64,000 nt of DNA from Pseudochelatococcus lubricantis (GTDB lineage: Bacteria; Pseudomonadota; Alphaproteobacteria; Rhizobiales; Beijerinckiaceae), in NCBI RefSeq assembly GCF_042432495.1, contig NZ_JBHLXC010000010.1, positions 1-64,000 of the forward strand. Reading direction: 5' to 3'. Under the pieces are notes generated by a model, which saw only the letters and a list, made by a program, of their open reading frames with translations, was not told the origin of the DNA and searched no databases. This document shows positions 51,537 through 60,646 of the stretch, piece by piece (position 1 is the stretch's first letter; the number at the start of each line of letters is the position of its first letter). The position numbers and the translations under genes were made by a program.

Positions 51537-53480
51537 ATGACTGTCAAGACCGGTATCGTCGAGCATCTTGGAGAAAAGGCGATTCTCGTGCCCGATCTGC
51601 TGGCTGGCGCCTTGCAGGCCAATGATCGCGCGAAGCTGCGCATGACAGTGCTGCAGGAGGCCGTCGCCCACGCGCGCCACCCCGAGGCCGGGGTGCGCAG
51701 CCTTTCGGGCGAACTGCGGGCCGCCGGGATGGACGATCCCGCGCTTGAGGAGAGCATCAGGGGCGCGCGGCTGCTGCCGGAGGACGCGGTACTGGTGCCG
51801 GGCGCGGACGACCTGGTTTCCGGCCTGCGGGGGGATATCGAGGCGATGATCGCCCCGCTCGATGCGGTGGCCGCGCCGTCGGCGGCGGATTTTTCTGCCC
51901 GGTTGCAGCAATTGCGCCTTGAGGAGTTTTCGGGCGAGACGGTCGGCGATGCGGAGATCGCCACGCTCACCTCCGCGAACCGCGAGGGGCGCGACACGGC
52001 GCATCTGCTGGTGATGGACCTGCACAAGGCACTCAACAAGCTCTCGACCGAGGTCTCCGTCGAAACGCTCGCCGGCGCCCACGTGCTGCATATCGCGGAC
52101 GATGACCGGCCGCGCATCCGCGCGTTCATGCGCGGCGTCGACCGCACGCGCGGGCTTGCCTTCGGCCATCCGGGACTGGGGACGACGGCCGCGCGCAGCG
52201 GCGAGCGCCTCGTCATCCAGAACGACATCGGCACCACCGACGCACACGTGCTCGTCGTCGCCGTCGAGGCGGGCACGGTGACGATCACCTATACGGACAT
52301 CCACCTGCGCCGGGCCCAGTTCTTCGTCGGCCTGTTCGACAGCTGGAAGATGGACTGGGTGCCGCTGGCCGAGCGCAAGGCGCGCGGCCTCGCCGAGGGC
52401 GCTGCCTTCTTCCTGGTGACGGGCAGCTATACCTCGCGCGACGAGAACGATTGCCAGGCGTTTCTGGAATATCTGGGTTCGCGGATCGTGTTCCTGATCG
52501 ACTGGAACAAGGCGCGCAAGGCGTTGCAGCCGTTCGTCAGCAAGTCCGAGGCCGTGCGCCTGCTGCGGCAGGCAGCGGCGGAGGATTACGGCCACCGGGG
52601 CTTTCTGGAGCTGGGCGGGGCCGAACTGCTGTTCGATGCGATCCAGCGCAGCGCCGAAGGGCGCATTCCCTACGGCACGCGGCTCGACGCCGCGCTGGGG
52701 GCGACGCAGGCCTATGACCTGCTGGCCAGGGTGATGCGCCTTTCCAGCCAGGGGCTTGCCCAGCGCCGTTCCGCGCGGCTGCTGCGCGACGAGGTGCGTG
52801 CGGAGCTGACGCAATGCGTCGTGTCGGTAGAGCGGGAGATCCTCGATATCGTGCTGCGCCAGCTCGGGCTTGCGCGCGACCTCGCGAGCATGATCCAGGA
52901 CGCGCTCTCCGACGGGCGCGGGCTCAACCGGGAGGCAGCCCAGCGGCTCAGCCAGCGGGCGAAGCACCTGGAGGCGAAGGCGGACGTGCTGACGGTGCGC
53001 GCCCGCGAGATGGCGGAGGGGCCGATGGGACGCGGCCTGCGTTTCCTGCCGATTGTGAACGGCATCGAGGACGCGGTCGACGAGCTTGAGGAGGCGGTTT
53101 TCGTGCTCAGCATCGCCCCCGATCACGTGGCGACGGAGACGATCGCGCGGCCGCTGGGCGAGCTGGCGCGCACGGCGGTGGAATGCTGCTCCGGTCTCGT
53201 GCGGGCGGTCGCGGCCGCGTTGCAGGCGCCTGCGGGCAACCGGCGCGACACGGCGGACACGCTGGAGGGCATCGAGGACGCGGTGCAGGCCGAGAAGCAG
53301 GCCGATGCCGCCCAGCGCGCGGCGATCGCGGGCTTTATCGCTGACATCGACTGCGCGCGCACGCTGACGGTCGGCGTGGAGACGGCGCGCGCCATCGAGA
53401 CCTCCACGGATCGTATCGCGCATGCCGCGCTCGTCCTGCGCCATTGCGTGCTCGACGATCTGGCGCCGTGGAAGTCCTGA
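51537..53480 (+). CDS. Large protein with PhoU/DUF47-like C-terminal region
   Basis: I do not recognise the full-length family. In this 647-residue protein the C-terminal part (about 425-645) is all-helical with the repeated acidic pattern of PhoU/DUF47 metal-cluster proteins: EAKADVL (479-485), GIEDAVDELEEAV (509-521), EDAVQAEKQAD (580-590) and TSTDRIAHA (622-630). The N-terminal 330 residues look globular, with a stretch rich in beta strands (225-300, for example AHVLVVAVEAGTVTITYTDIHL). ATG 51537 follows AGGAGG by nine bases. It is probably co-transcribed with the dikinase-like gene 27 bases downstream. Confidence 0.7.
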   Translation: MTVKTGIVEHLGEKAILVPDLLAGALQANDRAKLRMTVLQEAVAHARHPEAGVRSLSGELRAAGMDDPALEESIRGARLLPEDAVLVPGADDLVSGLRGDIEAMIAPLDAVAAPSAADFSARLQQLRLEEFSGETVGDAEIATLTSANREGRDTAHLLVMDLHKALNKLSTEVSVETLAGAHVLHIADDDRPRIRAFMRGVDRTRGLAFGHPGLGTTAARSGERLVIQNDIGTTDAHVLVVAVEAGTVTITYTDIHLRRAQFFVGLFDSWKMDWVPLAERKARGLAEGAAFFLVTGSYTSRDENDCQAFLEYLGSRIVFLIDWNKARKALQPFVSKSEAVRLLRQAAAEDYGHRGFLELGGAELLFDAIQRSAEGRIPYGTRLDAALGATQAYDLLARVMRLSSQGLAQRRSARLLRDEVRAELTQCVVSVEREILDIVLRQLGLARDLASMIQDALSDGRGLNREAAQRLSQRAKHLEAKADVLTVRAREMAEGPMGRGLRFLPIVNGIEDAVDELEEAVFVLSIAPDHVATETIARPLGELARTAVECCSGLVRAVAAALQAPAGNRRDTADTLEGIEDAVQAEKQADAAQRAAIAGFIADIDCARTLTVGVETARAIETSTDRIAHAALVLRHCVLDDLAPWKS

Positions 53481-53507
53481 ACGGGAAAGTCTGGAGGAGA
53501 ACCCGCA

Positions 53508-55121
53508 ATGAGCGAGATCGAAGTTCGTCCCGTGCTGATCGGCCGTTCGCTGTCCGGCAAGACCGCGTCCGATGAAACCGGCGTGAGCGCCCGCGACATC
53601 GGTTCCAAGGCGGCGCAGTTGCGGCTGATGAGCCGGCTCGGGCTGCGCGTGCCGCCAGCCTTCGTGCTGCCGACGGCGCTATGCGGGCCGGTCAACCGGA
53701 GTGACGAGGATGCGCTGCGCCAGGTGCGCGACGCGCTGACGATGGGCATCCGGTTTCTGGAACAGGAGACGGGGCGCGTGTTCGGCGACCCCCGCCAGCC
53801 GCTGCTCGTTTCCGTCCGCTCGGGCGCCGAGCGGTCGATGCCGGGCATGATGGATACCGTGCTGAACGTCGGCCTCAACGAGGCTGCCGTGTACGGCCTG
53901 ATGCGCCTCTATGGCGATCCGCGTCTTGCGTGGGACAGCCTGCGCCGCCTGCAGCAGGGTTACGGCGAAGTCGTGGCCGGGATCGGCGCGGGCGTTTTCG
54001 AGGAGCGCCTCGCGGTGCTCGTGGCCGAGGAGGGCGTGGCCGCCGACGCCGATCTTGATTCGGAATCGCTGGAGCGGCTGGCCCTCGACTACCGCCGGGC
54101 GATGCAGGGCATCGGCAAGCCGCTACCCGTCGATCCGGCCGAGCAGCTTGAGCGCGCGGCGCTTGCCGTCTACCGGTCGTGGGAGGCGCCGAAGGCGCGC
54201 GAGTATCGGCGGCTGAACCATTTCGAGGATCTGACCGGCACCGCCGTCACCGTGCAGGCCATGGTGTTCGGCAATGCGGGCGGCGCCTCGGGCGCGGGGG
54301 TGGCGTTCTCGCGCGACCCGGCCACCGGCGCACCGGGCGTTTACGCGGACTTCCTCTTCGACGCGCAGGGCGAGGATGTGGTTTCAGGCCGCCGGCTTCC
54401 CGGCGACCTGTCGCTGCTGGAACGCCGGCTGCCTCATGTAGCGCGGGAACTCGTGGCGGGAATCGCCCAGCTCGAAGCCGCGCAGAAGGACATGCAGGAC
54501 GTCGAGTTCACGGTCGAGGAAGGCGTGCTGTATTTCCTGCAGACACGCGCCGCCAAGCGTACACCGCGCGCGGCGCTGAAGGTCGCCGTCGATCTCGTGG
54601 AGGCCAAAACCCTGACGCCGGCCGAGGGCAGGGCGCTGCTCGCGGGCGTTGATCTCGACAAGATCGTGCTGACGCGCTTCGCCGGGGAAGAGGCGCCTGC
54701 CGCGACCGGTATTCCGGCGTCGCCCGGCACCGTCGCCGGGCGGGCGGCCTTCGACTCCGAAACCGCGACGCGGCTTGCGGGCCAGCACGAGCCTGTGATC
54801 CTGATCCGGCATGACATCGCCACAGACGACGTCGCCGGCATCGCCGCCGCGTCCGGCACCCTGACGGCCGCCGGCAACCGCACCGCCCACGCCGCCGTCG
54901 TGGCGCGCCAGCTCGGGCGCGCTTGCGTCGTGGGTTGCCGCGCGCTGGGCTTCGCGGAGAAGGACGGCAGGACGAGCGTGACGATCGGCGATCACACCGT
55001 GTCGTCGGGCGACTGGCTCTCCATCGACGGCAGCTCTGGCGCCGTCTATCTCGGCCGGCGGGAGGTCGTCACGGTGCGGCCGGAGGCGGAACTCGCGATC
55101 GTGGCCGGCTGGGGAGCATAA
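53508..55121 (+). CDS. Pyruvate phosphate dikinase-like protein lacking the substrate barrel
   Basis: This 537-residue protein resembles the first two domains of PPDK. The ATP-grasp part (about 25-350) has SVRSGAERSMPGMMDTVLNVGLN (103-124), GGASGAGVAFSRDPATG (258-274) and VEFTVEEGVLYFLQTR (332-347). The swivelling phosphohistidine domain (about 395-515) has TAHAAVVAR with the catalytic His461. Full PPDK is about 870-900 residues; the C-terminal PEP/pyruvate TIM barrel is absent and the gene ends cleanly. It may phosphorylate another protein or small molecule from ATP through His461. GGAGG precedes the ATG. Confidence 0.85.
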   Translation: MSEIEVRPVLIGRSLSGKTASDETGVSARDIGSKAAQLRLMSRLGLRVPPAFVLPTALCGPVNRSDEDALRQVRDALTMGIRFLEQETGRVFGDPRQPLLVSVRSGAERSMPGMMDTVLNVGLNEAAVYGLMRLYGDPRLAWDSLRRLQQGYGEVVAGIGAGVFEERLAVLVAEEGVAADADLDSESLERLALDYRRAMQGIGKPLPVDPAEQLERAALAVYRSWEAPKAREYRRLNHFEDLTGTAVTVQAMVFGNAGGASGAGVAFSRDPATGAPGVYADFLFDAQGEDVVSGRRLPGDLSLLERRLPHVARELVAGIAQLEAAQKDMQDVEFTVEEGVLYFLQTRAAKRTPRAALKVAVDLVEAKTLTPAEGRALLAGVDLDKIVLTRFAGEEAPAATGIPASPGTVAGRAAFDSETATRLAGQHEPVILIRHDIATDDVAGIAAASGTLTAAGNRTAHAAVVARQLGRACVVGCRALGFAEKDGRTSVTIGDHTVSSGDWLSIDGSSGAVYLGRREVVTVRPEAELAIVAGWGA

Positions 55122-55137
55122 GCGGGCGGGCGCTCTA

Positions 55138-56022
55138 TTACGTCCCGGCGGGAGCTTTCGCCCGGGCCGTTTCGGCAAGCGCGTTCCGCAGGGCCTTGAA
55201 ATCCTGCCAGGCGAGGCGCTTCTGCAATGGCTGGCGCAGCAGGTAGGCGGGGTGGAGCGTGGCGAGCGCGCGGATCTCCCGCCGGCCGGTGTGATAGGTG
55301 AACCAGCGCCCCCGTGTGCGCAGGATGCCATCCCTGACGCCAAGCAGCGCCTGCACGGACGGGCCGCCGAGGCACACGAGGATGTCGGGGTCGCACAGCT
55401 CGATCTGCCGCTCGATGAAGGGGTGGCAGGCCGCTGCTTCCTGCGGTGTCGGCGTGCGGTTGCCTGGCGGGCGCCATGGCACGATGTTGGCGATGTAGGC
55501 GCCCGTCTTGCGGTCGAGGCCGACGGCATGCAGCATCCGGTCGAGCAACTGGCCGGATCGACCCACGAAGGGCAGGCCCTGGATGTCCTCGTCGCGGCCG
55601 GGCGCCTCGCCGACGAACATGACGCGCGCCTGTGGATTGCCGTCTGCGAACACCAGATTCTTCGCCGTGGCCTTGAGGCCGCATCCCTCGAACGAGGCGA
55701 GGGCCTCACGCAGCTCATCGAGGGTTTGCGCCGCCTGCGCGCGTTCGCGCGCGGCGCGGGCGGAGTCGTCGGCATTGTCGAAGCTGCGGATGCGGGGCGC
55801 TGCCACGGCGGGTTGCGGCTGCGGCTTGCTTTCGGGATCGCCCGGCGTCACCTGTGGCGCGTCCCTGTCCGGGAGCGGGGCGGGGCGCGCCTGCAGGCTT
55901 TGGGAAAAGCGATCCTGCGGCGCGTCGCCGACAGCGCAATCCACCCCGGCCTCGACATAGAAATCGAGCAGGGTTTCGAGGGCCGCATCGCGGACGCTGC
56001 CGGAAGGAAAGCTGTCGGACAT
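55138..56022 (-). CDS. Family 4 uracil-DNA glycosylase
   Basis: This 294-residue UDG removes uracil from DNA. Motif 1 GEAPGRDED is at 138-146, GLPFVGRSGQLLDRML follows, and motif 2 HPAYLLR is at 257-263. Family 4 enzymes carry a 4Fe-4S cluster. Here the usual N-terminal Cys-x2-Cys is reduced to Cys114 (CGLK), with Cys199, Cys210 and Cys217 further on, so cluster binding is uncertain. The N-terminal 110 residues are low-complexity and proline-rich. The start at 56022 gives MSDSFPSGSV; no clear ribosome binding site. It is convergent with the dikinase-like gene (16 bases). Confidence 0.9.
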   Translation of the reverse strand: MSDSFPSGSVRDAALETLLDFYVEAGVDCAVGDAPQDRFSQSLQARPAPLPDRDAPQVTPGDPESKPQPQPAVAAPRIRSFDNADDSARAARERAQAAQTLDELREALASFEGCGLKATAKNLVFADGNPQARVMFVGEAPGRDEDIQGLPFVGRSGQLLDRMLHAVGLDRKTGAYIANIVPWRPPGNRTPTPQEAAACHPFIERQIELCDPDILVCLGGPSVQALLGVRDGILRTRGRWFTYHTGRREIRALATLHPAYLLRQPLQKRLAWQDFKALRNALAETARAKAPAGT

Positions 56023-56101
56023 GCGTGCAATATAGAACAGGCCGGGGCGGATGGAAACGCCCGTTCCGCGCTGCCCGGCCGTCCGCTCCCGAAAGAGGCC
56101 T

Positions 56102-57049
56102 TCAGGGGCGCGGCGGAAGGGCCGCGCCCTCCTGTTCCTGTTGCTGCGCGCGGGCGAGGCGCGCGTTTGCCTGCTCACGGAAGAACAGGAAGATGCCGGC
56201 GCCTACGATCACCGCCGCGCCGAGGAGGGTCGTCGCCTTCGGCATTTCGCCAAAGAAGACATAGCCGAACACCACCGCCCAGACGATCAGCGTGTACTGA
56301 TAGGGCACGACGACGGAAGCCGGAGCCAGTTTCAGCGCGCGGTTCACGCACAGAAAGGCGCTCATCGAGACGACGCCGAGCAGGCCGAGCATGAAGAAGT
56401 CTGTCATGTCGGGCGTCACCCAGCCGAACGGCGCGGCGATCAGGCCACAGACGAGGGCCGCCGCGACCTGAACCGTGACGAGCTGCACATCGCCCGTGCC
56501 GCGCGACAGCCGGGTCGTCACCATCAGCCCGGAGAAGGCGACACTGCCCGCAAGCGCGATGAGCGACGGCCACGACAGCGCGACGATCGACGGCCCGAGC
56601 GCGATCAGCACGCCGAGGAAGCCCACAAGAACCGCCGTCCAGCGCGTCGGCCCCACGCGCTCGCCCAGAAACACCGCGGACATGGCCGTCACGTAGATCG
56701 GGCCGGCGAGATAGAACGTCATCACGTCCGCCAGCGGGAGATAGGCCACGGCCCAGTAGAACAGCGCCACATCCGCCGTGCCGCAGAGGGCGCGGATGAT
56801 CTGCACGCGCGGATGCGGCATGTCGCGGAAGGAGGAAAGCCCGGCGCGCCAGATGAAGGGCGCGAGGATCGCGAACGCGGCAGCGGAGCGAATCAGCAGG
56901 ATTTGCCCCACGGAATAAGTGGCGACGAGCCACTTGCCCATCACATCGTTGATGCCGAAAACGAACAGCCCGAACACCATCAGGCCGATGCCCGCGAGCG
57001 TCGTGTTGGCCGCAACCGGAGAAGAGCGGACGAAAGAAGTGTCAGACAT
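56102..57049 (-). CDS. DMT-superfamily (EamA) transporter
   Basis: This is a 315-residue membrane protein with ten hydrophobic segments in two EamA repeats (second repeat from about 165). It has GINDVMGKWLVATYSVGQILLIRS near the start and YQYTLIVWAVVFGYVFFGE in the last helices. The group includes exporters of amino acids, nucleosides and other metabolites; the substrate is unknown. The C-terminal tail is glutamine- and alanine-rich. It lies 80 bases upstream of the UDG gene on the same strand. Confidence 0.9.
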   Translation of the reverse strand: MSDTSFVRSSPVAANTTLAGIGLMVFGLFVFGINDVMGKWLVATYSVGQILLIRSAAAFAILAPFIWRAGLSSFRDMPHPRVQIIRALCGTADVALFYWAVAYLPLADVMTFYLAGPIYVTAMSAVFLGERVGPTRWTAVLVGFLGVLIALGPSIVALSWPSLIALAGSVAFSGLMVTTRLSRGTGDVQLVTVQVAAALVCGLIAAPFGWVTPDMTDFFMLGLLGVVSMSAFLCVNRALKLAPASVVVPYQYTLIVWAVVFGYVFFGEMPKATTLLGAAVIVGAGIFLFFREQANARLARAQQQEQEGAALPPRP

Positions 57050-57153
57050 GATGGGTAAGCCGTAAGCCGCTGAAAAAAGGCGATTAATCAGGACGCCTTG
57101 TGCCCGCGGACTATGTCAGATTTGCGGCTGTTTGGATAAGATGGAAGAAACGC

Positions 57154-57906
57154 CTAGCTGACCTGCAATAAACGCATTCGGTCGCCATGAAACACGAGGC
57201 CGGACAGGATTCCCCAGTTCACCACGCCGCTGTCGAGGTCGATGCGGTGGCGGTCGCGGAAGTCGACGGTCCGGCGCGGAATGTGCCCGTGAATCACCGC
57301 AACCCCTTCCGGATAAGGGCCGGGGCTGTCGATCCAGGCGCGGCGCGTCCACATCAGCGTGTGCGGATCCTGCCGGTCGAGCGGGAGGGCGGGGTCGATG
57401 CCCGCATGCACGAAGACCAGCTGGCCGATGCGGTGCATCACCGGCGTCGCCTCCAGCCACCGGGCGAGGTCCTCGCCAAATCTGGCGCGGAACTCCGCCG
57501 GCGAGATGCGCCACGGGTCGAGCCCCATCTGGGTGAACATGCCTTCGCCGCCCGCGTCCAGCCACGGCCCCAGCGCGGCCGGCGATCCGCCGAGATAGGC
57601 AAGCAGCCTGTCCTCATGGTTGCCGCGCAGGGTGATCGCCGACGCGCCATCGATGCCAGCGCGTGCCCGCACCAGCGCTTCCCGGTTCCGGGGGCCGCGG
57701 TCGATCAGGTCGCCGAGATGGATGACGGCGGCGCTGCGCGGGCCGAGTTCGTCCAGCTCCCGCCGGATGGCGTCGTGCATGGCGGCGAGCAGATGGTCGT
57801 GGCCGTGCACGTCCCCGATGGCGGCGACGAATTGCCCCTCCGGCAAGGTCCTGATCGTGGGCCGCCAGTCGAAGCGAAGCACGCTGGGCCGGGAAAGCAT
57901 ATGCAT
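57154..57906 (-). CDS. Metallophosphatase (Ser/Thr protein phosphatase family)
   Basis: This 250-residue calcineurin-like phosphoesterase has the metal and catalytic motifs GDVHGH (31-36), GDLIDRGP (65-72), GNHE (95-98), then VHAG and HGH. This is the PPP-like bacterial group (PrpA/B-type). Substrates may be phosphoproteins or nucleotides. ATG 57906 or the ATG two codons later may start it. It is divergent from ettA across 246 bases, in which no clear promoter was assigned. Confidence 0.9.
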   Translation of the reverse strand: MHMLSRPSVLRFDWRPTIRTLPEGQFVAAIGDVHGHDHLLAAMHDAIRRELDELGPRSAAVIHLGDLIDRGPRNREALVRARAGIDGASAITLRGNHEDRLLAYLGGSPAALGPWLDAGGEGMFTQMGLDPWRISPAEFRARFGEDLARWLEATPVMHRIGQLVFVHAGIDPALPLDRQDPHTLMWTRRAWIDSPGPYPEGVAVIHGHIPRRTVDFRDRHRIDLDSGVVNWGILSGLVFHGDRMRLLQVS

Positions 57907-58152
57907 GAAGAGCCGGATCTGCTGGCATTACTAACGAGATCAATGTTAACAATAATAGTGGTGATTCCGTCATTCCATGCAAGTCGCAAGCGTACCGATA
58001 GCGCAGGAACGGTTTCACAGGCGCCTGAATTGCGCCGCCGGGCTTGAAGCGCGCGCCTGCGCCTGCTAACCCGTTTCCAGCAAATCTTTTCGGAAGCCCG
58101 CCGGCGCGGGCGGGCGACAGCGCGAATCGCGCGTCCATCGACAGAGAGACCA

Positions 58153-59808
58153 ATGGCCTCCTATCAGTACGTTTATCACATGCATGGCTTGTCCAAGGCC
58201 TACCCTGGCGGGAAGAAGGTCCTCGACAACGTGCACCTCTCCTTTTATCCGGGTGCCAAGATCGGCGTGCTCGGCGTCAACGGCGCCGGCAAGTCGACGC
58301 TGCTGCGCATCATGGCCGGCACCGACAAGGATTTTTCCGGCGAGGCCTGGGCGGCGGAAGGCGCGCGCGTCGGCTACCTGCCGCAGGAGCCGCAGCTGGA
58401 CCCCGCCAAGACGGTGCGCGAGAACGTCATGGAGGGCGTGGCCGAGAAGCAGGCCATCCTCGACAGGTACAACGAACTCGCCGTGAACTACTCCGACGAG
58501 ACCGCCGACGAGATGACGCGGCTGCAGGACGAAATCGAGGCGCAGGACCTGTGGGACCTCGACAGCCGCGTCGACCAGGCGATGGACGCCCTGCGCTGTC
58601 CGCCCGACGACGCCGATGTCGCGAAGCTCTCGGGCGGCGAGAAGCGCCGCGTGGCGCTCTGCAAGCTGCTGCTGTGGCAGCCTGAGCTTTTGCTGCTCGA
58701 CGAGCCGACCAACCATCTCGACGCCGAGACGGTGGCGTGGCTCGAAGGGCATCTACGCCAGTATCCGGGCGCGATCCTGATCGTCACCCACGACCGCTAC
58801 TTCCTCGACAACGTCACAGGCTGGATTCTGGAACTCGATCGCGGACGCGGCATTCCCTACGAGGGCAATTACTCGTCGTGGCTGGAGCAGAAGCAGAAGC
58901 GCCTGCAGCAGGAGGGCCGCGAGGAAGAGGCGCGCCAGCGCACGCTGGAGCGCGAGCGGGAGTGGATTTCCGCCTCGCCGCGCGCCCGCCAGGCCAAGAG
59001 CAAGGCCCGCATCCAGCGCTATGACGAGCTGGTGCAGAAGGCCAGCGACAAGGCGCCGACCACCGCGCAGATCATCATCCCGATTGCCGAACGGCTCGGC
59101 AACAACGTCATCGAGTTCAACGGGCTGACGAAGGGCTTCGGCGACCGGTTGCTGATCGACGACCTCAGCTTCAAGCTGCCGCCCGGCGGCATCGTTGGCG
59201 TCATCGGGCCCAACGGCGCCGGCAAGACGACGCTGTTCCGCATGATCACGGGACAGGAAAAGCCGGATTCCGGCACCATCTCCATCGGCGAATCGGTGCA
59301 GCTCGGCTATGTCGACCAGTCCCGCGACGCGCTCGATGGCAACAAGACCGTCTGGGAAGAGATTTCCGGCGGCAACGACATCATCTACCTCGGCAAACGG
59401 GAGATCAACTCGCGCGCCTATTGTTCCGCCTTCAATTTCAAGGGCGGCGACCAGCAGAAGAAGGTCGGCATGCTCTCGGGCGGCGAGCGCAACCGCGTGC
59501 ACCTCGCCAAGATGCTGAAGTCCGGCGCCAACGTGCTGCTGCTCGACGAGCCGACCAACGACCTCGACGTCGATACCCTGCGCGCGCTTGAGGAGGCGCT
59601 GGAGGATTATGCCGGCTGCGCCGTTATCATCAGCCATGATCGCATGTTCCTCGACCGCATCGCCACCCACATCCTCTCCTTCGAGGGCGACAGCCAGGTG
59701 GAGTGGTTCGAGGGTAACTTCCAGGACTACGAGGAAGACAAGAAGCGCCGGCTCGGCATCGACTCGACCATTCCGAAGCGCATCCAGTACAAGAAGTTCG
59801 GACGTTAA
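58153..59808 (+). CDS. ettA: Energy-dependent translational throttle protein EttA (ABC-F)
   Basis: This 551-residue ABC-F ATPase has two nucleotide-binding domains. The first has Walker A GVNGAGKST and signature LSGGEKRRVALC with DEPTNHLD. The second has GPNGAGKTT and LSGGERNRVHLAK with DEPTNDLD. The linker and arm lie between them. EttA binds the ribosomal E site and gates the first elongation step according to ATP/ADP. There is no membrane domain. It starts MASYQYVYHMHGLSKAYPG. It is followed 25 bases later by tam. Confidence 0.96.
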   Translation: MASYQYVYHMHGLSKAYPGGKKVLDNVHLSFYPGAKIGVLGVNGAGKSTLLRIMAGTDKDFSGEAWAAEGARVGYLPQEPQLDPAKTVRENVMEGVAEKQAILDRYNELAVNYSDETADEMTRLQDEIEAQDLWDLDSRVDQAMDALRCPPDDADVAKLSGGEKRRVALCKLLLWQPELLLLDEPTNHLDAETVAWLEGHLRQYPGAILIVTHDRYFLDNVTGWILELDRGRGIPYEGNYSSWLEQKQKRLQQEGREEEARQRTLEREREWISASPRARQAKSKARIQRYDELVQKASDKAPTTAQIIIPIAERLGNNVIEFNGLTKGFGDRLLIDDLSFKLPPGGIVGVIGPNGAGKTTLFRMITGQEKPDSGTISIGESVQLGYVDQSRDALDGNKTVWEEISGGNDIIYLGKREINSRAYCSAFNFKGGDQQKKVGMLSGGERNRVHLAKMLKSGANVLLLDEPTNDLDVDTLRALEEALEDYAGCAVIISHDRMFLDRIATHILSFEGDSQVEWFEGNFQDYEEDKKRRLGIDSTIPKRIQYKKFGR

Positions 59809-59833
59809 CCCGCTGCGATAAGGGGACTGTGAC

Positions 59834-60625
59834 ATGACGACGTGGGACGCGCGCCAGTATCTGAAGTTTGAGGATCAGCGCACGCGCCCCGCGCGTGACC
59901 TGCTGGCGCAGGTGCCGCTGGCGTCGCCCGGCCTGGTGGCGGACCTCGGCTGCGGGCCGGGCAATTCGACGCAATTGCTGGTCGAGCGCTTTCCGCAGGC
60001 CCAGATCATCGGTGTCGACAACGCGCCCGACATGCTCGCGGCGGCGCGCCAGCGCCTTCCCGACGTGCGCTTCGTCGAAAGCGACATCGGCGCGTCTGTC
60101 CAGCAGGTGCAGGCCGGCGGTTGGGCGGGGGAGGGGCCGTTCGACCTGCTCTTCGCCAACGCCGCCCTACAATGGGTGCCCGACCATGCGGCCCTGCTGC
60201 CTGCGCTCGTGGATACGCTGGCGCCGGGTGGCTTGCTCGCCGTGCAGATGCCCGACAATCTCGACGAGCCTTCGCATCGCCTGATGCGCGAGGTGGCGGG
60301 CGCAGGGCCGTGGTCCGCCCGCCTCGCGGGTGTGGAGCGGCTGAAGCTCGCTTCCGTGGACGCCTATTACGATATGCTTATCCCGCACGTGAGCCGCGTC
60401 GATATCTGGCACACCATCTACCAGCATCCGCTCGACAGCGTTGACGCCATCGTGGAATGGGTGAAAGGCACCGGGCTGCTGCCCTTTCTGGCACCGCTCG
60501 ACGATGCGGAGCAGTCGCTGTTCCTCTCCGACTACGCGGAGAAGCTGGCGGAGCACTATCTGCCGCGGGCGGACGACAAGGTCCTGCTTGCCTTCCCGCG
60601 GCTGTTCATCGTGGCGCAGAAGTAA
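59834..60625 (+). CDS. tam: Trans-aconitate 2-methyltransferase
   Basis: This 263-residue class I SAM methyltransferase has motif I VADLGCGPGNSTQLL, the acidic GVDNAPDML and FDLLFANAALQWVPDH. The start MTTWDARQYLKFEDQRTRPARDLL matches Tam. It methylates trans-aconitate, an inhibitor of aconitase. AAGGGGA lies upstream. It is probably co-transcribed with ettA and converges with the OpgC-type gene. Confidence 0.93.
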   Translation: MTTWDARQYLKFEDQRTRPARDLLAQVPLASPGLVADLGCGPGNSTQLLVERFPQAQIIGVDNAPDMLAAARQRLPDVRFVESDIGASVQQVQAGGWAGEGPFDLLFANAALQWVPDHAALLPALVDTLAPGGLLAVQMPDNLDEPSHRLMREVAGAGPWSARLAGVERLKLASVDAYYDMLIPHVSRVDIWHTIYQHPLDSVDAIVEWVKGTGLLPFLAPLDDAEQSLFLSDYAEKLAEHYLPRADDKVLLAFPRLFIVAQK

Positions 60626-60646
60626 GAGCGGGCGCGCATCTCGCCA

